Position numbers and translations under genes: made by a program. Source: Alteribacillus sp041949975 (GTDB lineage: Bacteria; Bacillota; Bacilli; Bacillales; Marinococcaceae). Taken from it: 64,000 bases of DNA. Shown in pieces: positions 52,164 to 60,071 of the stretch (its first letter is position 1; the number at the start of each line of letters is the position of its first letter). The notes beneath the pieces were generated by a model. The model was not told where the DNA came from, ran no database searches, and saw only the letters and a list, made by a program, of their open reading frames with translations. The stretch spans positions 1-64,000 of the forward strand of contig NZ_JBHFQG010000008.1 of assembly GCF_041949975.1 (NCBI RefSeq). Direction: 5' to 3'.

Positions 52164-53503
52164 TGAAAGTTAACTTAACCCAGCGTATATGGTTATCCTT
52201 TATCGCTTTAGTTGTTCTAGTCGGTTTAACAATGGTAATAGTGTATCCTATTTCCATAAAAGGAACATTAACTGATGAAACGTATCGCATCATTGAACAA
52301 GAACAGGCTAGAATGGCTAACCCATTTAGTGATTATTTTACTCCTCCCCAATCAGAATTGGATTTTATCGAAAGAAGAGAAGCGGAGCGTTCAGTCGGTC
52401 ATTTGTTTTTATTCAATGACCTGGGAACGTTAAGAGGGGAACCGGTTCCACCTGATAATGTACTGAAAGAAATGGTTTCAAACGCCGTCAATCAGGACAA
52501 TGAACGAGAACGGTATGAACTGACGTATAATGACGCAACATTGTTTTATGTAATAACTAGAATTGAATCAGATGGCGAGGAAGCATTCCAAATATCATAC
52601 ATGTGGGATACTTATCGTGATCTCATGGTGAATAGATTGTGGGAAAGATTGATTTATTTGCTGTTGATTACGAGTGCCCTTAGTTTGCTTCCTGCTATAT
52701 GGTTAAAACGCTACCTTCGCCAGCCATTAAGGGTGTTAGGTAACCATTTTGAGCAAATCGCCAAAAGAAATTGGAAAGAGCCTTTTAGATGGGAAGGCGA
52801 TGACGATTTTCAAAAGCTGTCCGATCAATTTGAAAGCATGAGACAAAACCTTATCCGGTATGACCGATCTCAAAAAACTTTTATTCAGCATGCTTCTCAT
52901 GAATTAAAAACACCTATTATGGTAGTGAAAACCTATGCACAATCGGTTAAAGACGGGATCCTTCCGAAGGAAAATCTAGAGCAAACTATGGACGTTATTT
53001 TAGACGAAGCTGACCGCATGGATAAAAGAGTTAAAGATATGCTTTACTTTACTAAATTAGATGCGTTAAAAAAAGAAACAATCAACTTAGAGGAAATGCT
53101 GTTTGGAAACTTAGCTTTTCAAATTGAGGAAAGGTTTCGCATGCAGCGAGAAGATTTAAAAATAGTTATACAAGGAGCTGATGTTAAGCTGAAAGCTGAC
53201 TCTGAGCATATGCAGGTGTTACTGGAAAATTTAGTAGAAAATGCGATGAGGTATGCAAAGGACACCATCTGGATTAAAGCAGAAGAGAAAAAAGACGCTG
53301 TAGAAATTAGTGTAAAGAACAATGGGGTTCCCATTAAAAATGAGGATATTCCTCATTTATTTGCACCTTTTCGTAAGGGCAACAAAGGACAATTTGGTCT
53401 GGGTTTAGCGATTGTTAAAAGGATTGCAGAGCTACATCAAGGTCACCATGAGGTAATTAATGAAGAAGATGGAGTAGCATTTAAAATTTCTTTGCCAAAG
53501 TGA
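52160..53503 (+). CDS. cssS: CssS-like sensor histidine kinase
   Basis: A 447-residue membrane kinase. Two transmembrane helices (about residues 12-33 and 165-182) bracket an extracellular sensor of about 130 residues rich in acidic amino acids. A HAMP linker follows, then the H-box FIQHASHELKTPIMVVKTYA with the phosphorylated histidine, the N-box LLENLVENAMRYA and G-boxes GQFGLGLAIVKRI. CssS senses misfolded exported protein in B. subtilis; the assignment here rests on the partner regulator. Located between yhaN and yhaL-prsA. Confidence 0.85.
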   Translation: MMKVNLTQRIWLSFIALVVLVGLTMVIVYPISIKGTLTDETYRIIEQEQARMANPFSDYFTPPQSELDFIERREAERSVGHLFLFNDLGTLRGEPVPPDNVLKEMVSNAVNQDNERERYELTYNDATLFYVITRIESDGEEAFQISYMWDTYRDLMVNRLWERLIYLLLITSALSLLPAIWLKRYLRQPLRVLGNHFEQIAKRNWKEPFRWEGDDDFQKLSDQFESMRQNLIRYDRSQKTFIQHASHELKTPIMVVKTYAQSVKDGILPKENLEQTMDVILDEADRMDKRVKDMLYFTKLDALKKETINLEEMLFGNLAFQIEERFRMQREDLKIVIQGADVKLKADSEHMQVLLENLVENAMRYAKDTIWIKAEEKKDAVEISVKNNGVPIKNEDIPHLFAPFRKGNKGQFGLGLAIVKRIAELHQGHHEVINEEDGVAFKISLPK

Positions 53504-53588
53504 TGGTAACCGGTAAAAGCGAGAATATCTTTTAAATGAGCGCATATGCTGAAAGCAGGACAAGGATTTAGTTTTAAAGGAGGGTATT

Positions 53589-53855
53589 ATGAATAACCGT
53601 CAAAAAAAGTTTTTAGTGACGCTAATCGTCTTGTTTTTTGTACTGGTTGGATGGCAGCGCTTTGCAGAATCCGGCCCCGTCCAGGTACCATCATGGATTC
53701 TCCTCACCGGTTTAGGTATTATATTTAGTGGTTATATGTATTGGCAGACAAGTAAAACGGAAAAAAAAGAAGACGAACGCTGGATTGAACAAGAAGGACG
53801 TATATTTATACGCAGGATGGAAGAAGAAAGAGAAAAGAGACGGGCTTCTTCCTGA
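53589..53855 (+). CDS. yhaL: YhaL-like sporulation protein
   Basis: An 88-residue protein with two hydrophobic segments (about residues 7-24 and 34-50) and a charged cytosolic tail, KEDERWIEQEGRIFIRRMEEEREKRR, which is the recognisable YhaL part. It is longer at the N-terminus than the approximately 70-residue B. subtilis protein. In B. subtilis yhaL is needed for normal sporulation and neighbours prsA, as here. An AAGGAGGG site stands before ATG 53589. Confidence 0.75.
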   Translation: MNNRQKKFLVTLIVLFFVLVGWQRFAESGPVQVPSWILLTGLGIIFSGYMYWQTSKTEKKEDERWIEQEGRIFIRRMEEEREKRRASS

Positions 53856-53867
53856 TCTGCTTAAATA

Positions 53868-53906
53868 ATCAGCCTGGCTGCGGTTTAAATCCGGCCAGGC
53901 TGATTC
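53868..53906. terminator. inverted repeat between yhaL and prsA
   Basis: AATCAGCCTGGC (53868-53879) is the exact inverted repeat of GCCAGGCTGATT (53895-53906). It lies between convergent yhaL and prsA and can serve both; the tails are only moderately T-rich. Confidence 0.7.
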
Positions 53907-53998
53907 ATTTACGTTTTGTGGGCGATGCTCGCAAACTTGACATACGGTTTTATAAGGTTTAAATAAACGTGCGTAAAATGGTGTGAAAAACTAGCTGA

Positions 53999-54886
53999 CT
54001 AGGATTGAATCCAATCTTCATAGGATGTTTCTTTTATGTCAATGTTTGCTTCTTCCTTCAGCTCCTGCATTACTTCTTCGGCAGATTTTGCTTGTTCTTC
54101 TTTTAATCTCTCTTCAATTTCTGCTTCTAGTTCTTCATACGTTTCGTTTTTCTCTAGTACTTCAATAATATGATATCCAAATTCACTTTCAACAGGGTCG
54201 CTGATTTCACCAGGTTCCATGGAAAAAGCTGCTTCGTCGAATTCTTCCACCATTTCACCTCTGCTGAACGTATCGAGTTCTCCACCTTCAGAAGCGGACC
54301 CTGGATCTGTAGAATGCTCTTTCGCCAGTTCAGCGAAATCCTCGCCATTTTCTAGTTTTTCCAGGATTTTATTTGCTGTATCTTCATCTTCAACTAAGAT
54401 ATGACGAGCTGAAATACTCTCTAAATCTTCTTGATTTTTTTCAAAATATGTTTTTTTATCATCTTCATTAATTTCCACATCAGCTGTAGCTAGTTCTTCT
54501 AAAACGAGCTGAGGTTTTAAGAAATCATTTTTAAAGTCATCTATTGATTCAATTGGAAGCTGGAATTGCGTTTGAAGCATGGAAAGCAGTTCTTCATCCT
54601 CTTCGACACCATATTCTTCCTTAAATGACTCAAATTCTTGATCGACTTGTTCGCTGTCTATGTTAAGCTGTTCTGCTTTATCTTGGATAATAATATTTTG
54701 TACTATTTCATTTAAAACTTGCTCTCCAAAATTATTTTTTAATTCCCCTACAAATTCCTTTTCCGTAATAGAAGTATCATTTACCTCCGCAATTGTTTTC
54801 TCATCTCCAGCACCTTGGTCTCCGCTGCAGGCAGTTAAAACGAGAGCACCGCTCAGTCCAGCTGCCAAGAGTAAAGAATTTTTCAT
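53999..54886 (-). CDS. prsA: PrsA, foldase lipoprotein (parvulin-type peptidyl-prolyl isomerase)
   Basis: Post-translocation foldase on the outer face of the membrane, helping exported proteins to fold. The signal peptide ends in the lipobox LTAC (Cys20). The central parvulin domain (about residues 135-225) includes ISARHILVEDEDTANK, FAELAKEHSTDPGSASEGG and FGYHIIEVLEK, flanked by acidic helical regions. Length is 295 residues. ATG 54886 is used with GGGAG upstream; the longer frame from 54907 has no better site. The marked acidity fits a high-salt or alkaline habitat (inference). Confidence 0.95.
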   Translation of the reverse strand: MKNSLLLAAGLSGALVLTACSGDQGAGDEKTIAEVNDTSITEKEFVGELKNNFGEQVLNEIVQNIIIQDKAEQLNIDSEQVDQEFESFKEEYGVEEDEELLSMLQTQFQLPIESIDDFKNDFLKPQLVLEELATADVEINEDDKKTYFEKNQEDLESISARHILVEDEDTANKILEKLENGEDFAELAKEHSTDPGSASEGGELDTFSRGEMVEEFDEAAFSMEPGEISDPVESEFGYHIIEVLEKNETYEELEAEIEERLKEEQAKSAEEVMQELKEEANIDIKETSYEDWIQS

Positions 54887-54973
54887 GAACTCCCAACCCC
54901 TTATCATTTCTCAGACAAACCATATCATATCACATAATCCCAAAAAAGAAAAAAATTTTAGTGAAAAGCCTAA

Positions 54974-55001
54974 ACCAAGTCAGATCTATTTACATAACAT
55001 A
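54974..55001 (+). promoter_or_regulatory. candidate sigma-K promoter of the YjcZ-like genes
   Basis: CATAACATA at 54993-55001 matches the sigma-K -10 pattern CATANNNTA fully, and AC at 54974-54975 sits 17 bases before it. YjcZ-type peptides are late sporulation products, which fits; the pattern is short and could be chance. Confidence 0.4.
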
Positions 55002-55030
55002 ATTCAGCAAGAGAAATAGGAGGTGTGAAA

Positions 55031-55114
55031 ATGTCTAAAGGTTTTTACGGGGGATTTGCCTTGATCGTAGTCCTTTTCATTCTGCTCGTTATTGTAGGTG
55101 CAGCTTGGTGTTAA
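55031..55114 (+). CDS. YjcZ-family sporulation peptide, first copy
   Basis: A 27-residue peptide: a short Gly/Tyr start (MSKGFYGGF) followed by one hydrophobic helix and ending AAWC. This is the typical YjcZ family pattern, small membrane peptides of sporulating Bacillaceae with unknown function. AGGAGGTG lies 4-5 bases before ATG 55031. The second copy follows 34 bases later. Confidence 0.85.
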   Translation: MSKGFYGGFALIVVLFILLVIVGAAWC

Positions 55115-55148
55115 ACACAAGGCCGTAAATAAGGAGGGAGAAAGAATA

Positions 55149-55235
55149 ATGGAATATGATTACTACTCCAATTTTGCGCTGATTGTCGTGCTGTTCATCT
55201 TGCTTATTATTATCGGGGCAGCATGGATTTATTAA
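55149..55235 (+). CDS. YjcZ-family sporulation peptide, second copy
   Basis: A 28-residue peptide (MEYDYYSNF, then one helix, ending AAWIY). The helix FALIVVLFILL is identical to that of the first copy, so the pair arose by duplication. AAGGAGGG precedes ATG 55149. A strong terminator follows, making a two-gene transcript. Confidence 0.85.
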   Translation: MEYDYYSNFALIVVLFILLIIIGAAWIY

Positions 55236-55239
55236 TCAA

Positions 55240-55280
55240 AAAACTTTCCTGGAGGAGGCATCCTTCAGGAAAGTTTTTTA
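55240..55280 (+). terminator. rho-independent terminator of the YjcZ pair
   Basis: AAAAACTTTCCTG pairs with CAGGAAAGTTTTT around GAGGAGGCATCCTT, followed by additional T residues. Confidence 0.9.
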
Positions 55281-55328
55281 TGACGGGCCAGCCATAATAA
55301 TTACGTTACAGCAGAGCCCTTCTATTAC

Positions 55329-55511
55329 TTATACAAACCATAGTTCTACAAAAGTGGAAGTGAGCAAAATGGTTAGTAAAATATTAATGGTTCTAAAAAT
55401 TTTCGGCTGACGTTCTGCTGGAATCTCTTTTTGGACACAGAGGGCATTTGTCATGGAATTGATTACAAATAAATAAACTAAAGAAAATAACAAGAAAAAT
55501 ACTACGAGCAT
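55329..55511 (-). CDS. hypothetical small membrane protein
   Basis: A 60-residue frame with hydrophobic segments at both ends (MLVVFFLLFSLVYLFVINSM and INILLTILLTSTFVEL) around a short basic loop. A GGGGG site lies about 7 bases before ATG 55511. I do not recognise the family. It could be real, but the gene is short and hydrophobic sequence is easily produced by AT-rich DNA. Confidence 0.45.
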   Translation of the reverse strand: MLVVFFLLFSLVYLFVINSMTNALCVQKEIPAERQPKIFRTINILLTILLTSTFVELWFV

Positions 55512-55645
55512 ATATTTACCCCCAATACCTTATATCTACTTTACTTTAACAAAAGTTTTTACAAAATGATAGTTTTTTAGGTGGCTCAAATGGATATGGA
55601 CAAGCATAATAGAAATAGTTTAATCATAGAAAGCAGGTGTTTACA

Positions 55646-56227
55646 GTGAGACGAAGCAAAATAAGAAGCAAGTTAAATGGTTGGAAATGGCTGTTCTTTT
55701 TACTACTGGCTCTTAATCTTTTATTTGTTATTAGCATATTCTTGTTAATTACCACAAATTCTCAGCAAGATACCGAAAATAACGATAACCAGGCTGATGA
55801 GGAATTTACCGAGTATTTTTCAGTACATTTAACCCAATCACAACTTAATCAGCTGCTTCAAGATGAATTAGGAGAGGAAAATGTAAATGCAGAAATAACT
55901 GATAATTTAGCAAGAGTATCAGCTTCGGTCTCCGTATTAGGGAGGACAATTGACGCAAGCATGAATTTTGAGCCAGAAGCATTGGAAAATGGAAACATTG
56001 CTCTGCATCAAAAATCATTTTCTATAGGAAGATTATCTCTTCCAGACTCTAAGGTTCTGTCTTTATTAGGATCACAGGCTGATTTGCCTGAATATGTGGA
56101 AGTGCAGCCTGGTAATAATCAAATACTCGTCCAATTAAATGAGATACAGATAGCTGATCAATATTTTTTAAAAGCTGAAACCTTTGATTTAGAGGAAGAT
56201 AATATCCATTTAAAAGTTGGAAAATAA
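55646..56227 (+). CDS. YpmS-like protein (DUF2140)
   Basis: A membrane-anchored extracellular protein of about 193 residues: a basic N-terminus, one transmembrane helix (about residues 14-35) and a beta-rich domain typical of DUF2140/YpmS, including FTEYFSVHLTQSQLNQLLQ, LARVSASVSVLGRTIDASM and FSIGRLSLPDSKVLSLL. Function unknown. I favour GTG 55646, 6 bases from the AGGTG site; GTG 55637 overlaps it. It is convergent with the DUF3267 gene, with a shared terminator. Confidence 0.8.
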   Translation: MRRSKIRSKLNGWKWLFFLLLALNLLFVISIFLLITTNSQQDTENNDNQADEEFTEYFSVHLTQSQLNQLLQDELGEENVNAEITDNLARVSASVSVLGRTIDASMNFEPEALENGNIALHQKSFSIGRLSLPDSKVLSLLGSQADLPEYVEVQPGNNQILVQLNEIQIADQYFLKAETFDLEEDNIHLKVGK

Positions 56228-56240
56228 ATATTTATACAGA

Positions 56241-56264
56241 AAAGCAGCCGTTAAATCGGCTGCT
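56241..56264. terminator. bidirectional terminator
   Basis: AAGCAGCCG (56241-56249) pairs with CGGCTGCTT (56256-56264), with A and T flanks on both sides. It lies between convergent genes and overlaps the last codons of the minus-strand gene. Confidence 0.75.
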
Positions 56265-56796
56265 TTAATAATATATCCATGCCATTTTTATTTTGTTCCA
56301 CTAAACATTGCCGGGGAGCTCCCAGCAGTTGTTTAATGTAAATAAAATCATAAACGGCAAGCCCAGTATTAAAAGAAAATACCAATAAAAAATAATACAT
56401 GTAAGGCGGAAACGTGATTGCCCCTATGAGTGAAACCAAGCTGATGAACAAAGTAGGAAACAACATAGCACAAATGTAAAAGTTCCTTCCTACAGGTTTT
56501 GTGAATTTCATCATAAGCGCAGGGATTTTTTTTTGTTTATTTTTTACATTGGTTTGTATTCGAACACCAACAAACCATAATGGAATGAGATGTAAAAGAG
56601 TGTGAATCGGATACAACAAAAGCAAAAAACCAAATGTGTTTAACATGCTTAATTCTGCATACGTGATATTTTTATAATAAAGGCTAAACCCTAAAAAACT
56701 GAAAATGAAAGTAAACACCATAAAACTGAGTGAAAAGAGCATCAGTCTAAAAGGGTTATATTCTTTTCTTAGGTTAATGGATTTCCAACAATTCAT
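56251..56796 (-). CDS. DUF3267 membrane protein (YhaJ-like)
   Basis: A 181-residue protein with about four transmembrane segments. The segment LYPIHTLLHLIPLWFVG carries a His-x3-His pair like the zinc-metalloprotease-type DUF3267 family, and a later GLAVYDFIYIKQLL follows. Possibly B. subtilis YhaJ, as it lies near hpr and prsA; I recall yhaJ only by position. ATG 56796 after GAGGGGG is chosen. The tail overlaps the shared terminator. Confidence 0.7.
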   Translation of the reverse strand: MNCWKSINLRKEYNPFRLMLFSLSFMVFTFIFSFLGFSLYYKNITYAELSMLNTFGFLLLLYPIHTLLHLIPLWFVGVRIQTNVKNKQKKIPALMMKFTKPVGRNFYICAMLFPTLFISLVSLIGAITFPPYMYYFLLVFSFNTGLAVYDFIYIKQLLGAPRQCLVEQNKNGMDILLKQPI

Positions 56797-56935
56797 GAGG
56801 ATTCCCCCTCTCACTACTACCTAATTGAATAATTTAAAGGCTAAAGCTTTAAAAATCAATAGAATAAAGAAAAATAGTCAAAAGAAAAACCGTTTCGACA
56901 ATTCTGGACAATCAAAAAATAACAGTAAGCATTAA

Positions 56936-56970
56936 AAAAACCTGGTTCGCAGTGGAACCAAGGTTTTTAA
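56936..56970 (-). terminator. rho-independent terminator of hpr, minus strand
   Basis: On the minus strand AACCTTGGTTC pairs with GAACCAGGTT around CACTGC and is followed by TTTTT. Confidence 0.85.
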
Positions 56971-56979
56971 AAACTTTGT

Positions 56980-57549
56980 CTATGTTTGTTCTATACGTTT
57001 TACAGGGGTAAGGGTGCCGTTCTCTTCTGTAAACTCTTTATTAAACGTATTTAGCGACTTTTCAAAAATATCCATAAAGTCCTCTCCATAAATATGCCGA
57101 ATAATGGTAATAAGTTCTGAAAAATCCGGGAATTTGCCATAAAGCTCCTTTATCGGCAATGCTCCATTGTAGACACTATACGTATCCGTGTTATATGCCT
57201 CTATGGTTGCAAGTAAAAGGCTGTCTCCTTCAGGTGTTAATTCAATGTAAGTATTTCTTTTATCATTTGTTTTTTTAGAAAAAGTTAACAAGCCTCTTTC
57301 TTCGAGTTTCTTTGAAAAATTAAAGGCTGTAGATACATGCATAACCCCAAATTTTGCAATATCAGATATAGAAGCACCCTCCATATGATATGCAATCCAA
57401 AGAATCTGATGTTCATTAATATTCAAGTTGTAAGGCTTGATCCATTTTTGCCAATCTTTTTCAACAGATTTCCACAAGGCTTTCGTAAGCTGGGCAAATT
57501 TGTGGCTGAAGAGAATAGACTGTTTTGTAGAAAGAGAAGACTGTTCCAT
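56980..57549 (-). CDS. hpr: Hpr/ScoC, MarR-family transition-state regulator
   Basis: A DNA-binding regulator that represses protease, sporulation and motility genes in B. subtilis. The winged-helix MarR fold includes LTKALWKSVEKDWQKWIKPY, INEHQILWIAYHMEGASISD and VSTAFNFSKKLEERGLLTFS. The C-terminal part IIRHIYGEDFMDIFEKS is specific to Hpr. Length is 189 residues from ATG 57549 (GAGGAGGGA upstream). It sits next to yhaH and serC as in B. subtilis. Confidence 0.94.
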   Translation of the reverse strand: MEQSSLSTKQSILFSHKFAQLTKALWKSVEKDWQKWIKPYNLNINEHQILWIAYHMEGASISDIAKFGVMHVSTAFNFSKKLEERGLLTFSKKTNDKRNTYIELTPEGDSLLLATIEAYNTDTYSVYNGALPIKELYGKFPDFSELITIIRHIYGEDFMDIFEKSLNTFNKEFTEENGTLTPVKRIEQT

Positions 57550-57632
57550 CTTCTCCCTCCTCTCCATGGTATTATTGTAATAAAAAGATAAATTTATTTA
57601 TTTTTCGGAAAACTGAAGATGACAATAGATGA

Positions 57633-57989
57633 TTATTCAGACTCTTTACGAATTTGGTCATTTAAATCAGCAATCGCATCGGAGATTTCTTTCACCTGTT
57701 GCTGAATGGCTTCTACTTCAGGCTCGACTTCTTCTTTGTATCGACTGTAAGTTCTTTTCATTTCTTGTGTCAGCCCATCAAATGCTTCAAATCCTTCTGT
57801 AGCCGCGTAACGCCAGTCTTGGACTGCTTCTTTTCCTGTTCTGGCTGCTTTTCGGTTCAGAGACTTCCAGCTGAGATTTTTAAATGAATCTCTTGTTTCA
57901 TTACCTGAAGCAGGAGCAGTAATTAAGGCAGAAAACCCTCCAATTATAAAACCAGTTATTAAGCCAGTAATTAATGATTTCGAATCCAC
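57633..57989 (-). CDS. yhaH: YhaH, YtxH-type membrane protein
   Basis: A 118-residue protein with a short N-terminal glycine-rich membrane helix (SLITGLITGFIIGGFSALIT) followed by APASGNETRDSFKNL, the YtxH-like pattern, and a long amphipathic helical tail. Family members are linked to general stress and sporulation, with unknown function. The start is a GTG at 57989 with AGGTGGT ahead. Place between hpr and serC fits B. subtilis yhaH; trpP and yhaG of that species are missing here. Confidence 0.82.
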   Translation of the reverse strand: MDSKSLITGLITGFIIGGFSALITAPASGNETRDSFKNLSWKSLNRKAARTGKEAVQDWRYAATEGFEAFDGLTQEMKRTYSRYKEEVEPEVEAIQQQVKEISDAIADLNDQIRKESE

Positions 57990-58128
57990 TCTACCACCTA
58001 TCCTTTCTCTCTTTTTTTAATATTTATTAAAATATTATTCTTTTATAACAGTATAGAGAAAAATTCTGACAAAGAAAAGTATTCTTTTGCAATTTAACGT
58101 AAAAAAGGGAACGATTTTCTTTGACAAT

Positions 58129-58175
58129 AAATAAAAAGCTGCCTGCAGAGTTTATTATCTGCACGACAGGCTTAA
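58129..58175 (-). terminator. candidate terminator of serC, minus strand
   Basis: On the minus strand GCCTGTCGTGCAGA can pair with TCTGCAGGCAGC, followed by TTTTTATT. The stem is imperfect. Confidence 0.6.
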
Positions 58176-58202
58176 AAAACATTTACTGCGTAATAAAAAT
58201 TA

Positions 58203-59285
58203 TTAATTGTTTTGTTGGAAATTAATCATGAAATCCCTCAACGCTTGACAGGATTCTACAGAAACAGCATTGTAAATGGAAGCCCGGCATCCGCCGACCG
58301 AACGATGGCCATTTAATCCAACAAATCCAGCATTTTTTGCTTCAGTTAGAAATTTTTGATTTAATTCTTCGCTTGCCAGGTTAAATGTAATATTCATAAA
58401 AGAACGGCTGTCCTTTTCAGCATGACCTCTGTAAAATCCATTACTGTTGTCAATTACATCGTAGAGGATGCTAGCTTTTTCTTCATTGCGTTTTTGCATC
58501 CCGGCTGCTCCGCCTTTTTCTTTCACCCATTGTAATACTTTATTAAGCATGTAAATGGCAAATGTAGGCGGGGTATGATATAAAGAATTTTTTTCAGCAT
58601 GGGTATTATAATTAAGCAGCGTAGGAATATTTTCTTCCGATTGTTCTAAAAGTTCTTTTTTAATAATGACTAATGTTACGCCTGACGGACCCAGGTTCTT
58701 TTGAGCTCCTGCATATATTAATGAAAAGCGTTCGATTGGAATTGGTTTGCTTAAAATATCACTTGACATGTCAGCAAATAAAGGTGCTGGTGTGTTTAAA
58801 TCGAAGCTTTGCCATTGGGTTCCGAAAATTGTATTATTAGAAGTGATGTGAACGTATGCATCGCTCTCACTCATTTCTATGTTGTTTGCCTCCGGAATGT
58901 AGGTATAATTGCTGTCTTTTGCGGATGCCCCAATTTTTGACTCACCAAACGCTTTCGCTTCTTTTAAAGCTTTTTCCGACCAGGACCCAGTAAGTATGTA
59001 GTTTCCAGTTTTCCCTTTTTTGAGGAAGTTCATTGGGATCATGGAAAATTGAAGGCTTGCGCCTCCCTGTAACAACAGTACTTCATAACCCTCTGGAACG
59101 TTCAGCAGTTCTTTAACTAAAGAAATTGCTTCATTATGAACCTCTTCGTAATCCTGACTGCGGTGGCTTAACTCCATAACGGACATTCCCGTATTATTGA
59201 AATCAACTAGTTCTTTCTGCGCCTTCTCTAGAACCTCAGCTGGAAGAGCAGCAGGACCTGCATTAAAATTATGGGCTCTCGTCAT
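58203..59285 (-). CDS. serC: phosphoserine aminotransferase
   Basis: PLP enzyme making phosphoserine from phosphohydroxypyruvate (serine pathway), also used in pyridoxal phosphate synthesis in some bacteria. The N-terminal FNAGPAALP, the cofactor lysine in YAGAQKNLGPSGVT and the ending VGGCRASIYNAVS are diagnostic. Length is 360 residues. ATG 59285 is 8 bases from AAAGGAG; the GTG at 59294 overlaps it. It stands alone between hit and yhaH. Confidence 0.96.
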   Translation of the reverse strand: MTRAHNFNAGPAALPAEVLEKAQKELVDFNNTGMSVMELSHRSQDYEEVHNEAISLVKELLNVPEGYEVLLLQGGASLQFSMIPMNFLKKGKTGNYILTGSWSEKALKEAKAFGESKIGASAKDSNYTYIPEANNIEMSESDAYVHITSNNTIFGTQWQSFDLNTPAPLFADMSSDILSKPIPIERFSLIYAGAQKNLGPSGVTLVIIKKELLEQSEENIPTLLNYNTHAEKNSLYHTPPTFAIYMLNKVLQWVKEKGGAAGMQKRNEEKASILYDVIDNSNGFYRGHAEKDSRSFMNITFNLASEELNQKFLTEAKNAGFVGLNGHRSVGGCRASIYNAVSVESCQALRDFMINFQQNN

Positions 59286-59413
59286 ATTCTCCACTCCTTT
59301 AAAGCTTTACTATATTTAATTATTGCTTTTGTGAATATCCTAACAAAACTACTTCAGAAGTGCTATATTTTTCTTATCCTGTTTACCAATAAAATGTAGT
59401 ATTTCTTAAAAAT

Positions 59414-59444
59414 CCAAAAAAACTGCTGGGATAATCCAGCAGGA
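59414..59444 (-). terminator. rho-independent terminator of hit, minus strand
   Basis: On the minus strand CCTGCTGG pairs with CCAGCAG around ATTATC, followed by TTTTTTT. Confidence 0.85.
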
Positions 59445-59464
59445 GACAAATAGATATTTCAAGT

Positions 59465-59896
59465 TTATGAAAGGTGCTGATTGATTCCTTTTGCAATTTG
59501 TTGAAGGTCTTCTGCAGAATATTTATCACTATTATCCTGCCAGGTCGGTTGAAAACCATCTTCTGATCCATAGCGGGGGATAAAGTGCAGGTGGTAATGA
59601 AAGACAGATTGTGAGGCAGCTTCACCGTTATTATTAACAAGGTTTAACCCGTCAGGATCGAATTCTTTTTTGATTGCGTTCGCAATCTTTGGCACGACAC
59701 GAAATAAATGAGAAGCCGTCTCCTCTTTCAATTCATATACATTAGGCTGGTGATCCTTAGGTATTAATAACGTATGTCCTTTGGTAACCTGTCCAATATC
59801 AGCAAATGCAATTACATCTTCGTCTTCATATACAATGGAAGCAGGGATATCTCCTGAAACTATTTTACAAAAAATACAGTTTTCATCTCGGCTCAT
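59465..59896 (-). CDS. hit: HIT-family hydrolase
   Basis: A 143-residue histidine-triad protein, a nucleoside phosphoramidase or hydrolase. The zinc-type cysteines CIFCKIVSG and the triad SVFHYHLHFIPRY are clear, as are IPASIVYEDEDVIAFAD and GHTLLIPKDH. Its order next to the ecs operon and serC matches B. subtilis. The substrate is not known. Confidence 0.94.
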   Translation of the reverse strand: MSRDENCIFCKIVSGDIPASIVYEDEDVIAFADIGQVTKGHTLLIPKDHQPNVYELKEETASHLFRVVPKIANAIKKEFDPDGLNLVNNNGEAASQSVFHYHLHFIPRYGSEDGFQPTWQDNSDKYSAEDLQQIAKGINQHLS

Positions 59897-60071
59897 CTTC
59901 TTCTCTCCTTTTAAAAGTGTGTATTTTCCATTATCTTATCAGCACATGTAAATGAAAACAACAGAAGAAGCTGTAATATAACTGTATTATTAATGAAATT
60001 CTTACAATTAAAGTCGTACAATGATATAATACTATTATTCTACTAGAGAAAAAGGTAAAGGAGGAATGGTT

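Noticed and set aside
59383..59640. Minus-strand ORF of 85 codons overlapping hit
   Set aside because: It lies in another frame inside the HIT gene and its terminator, and contains no recognisable motif.
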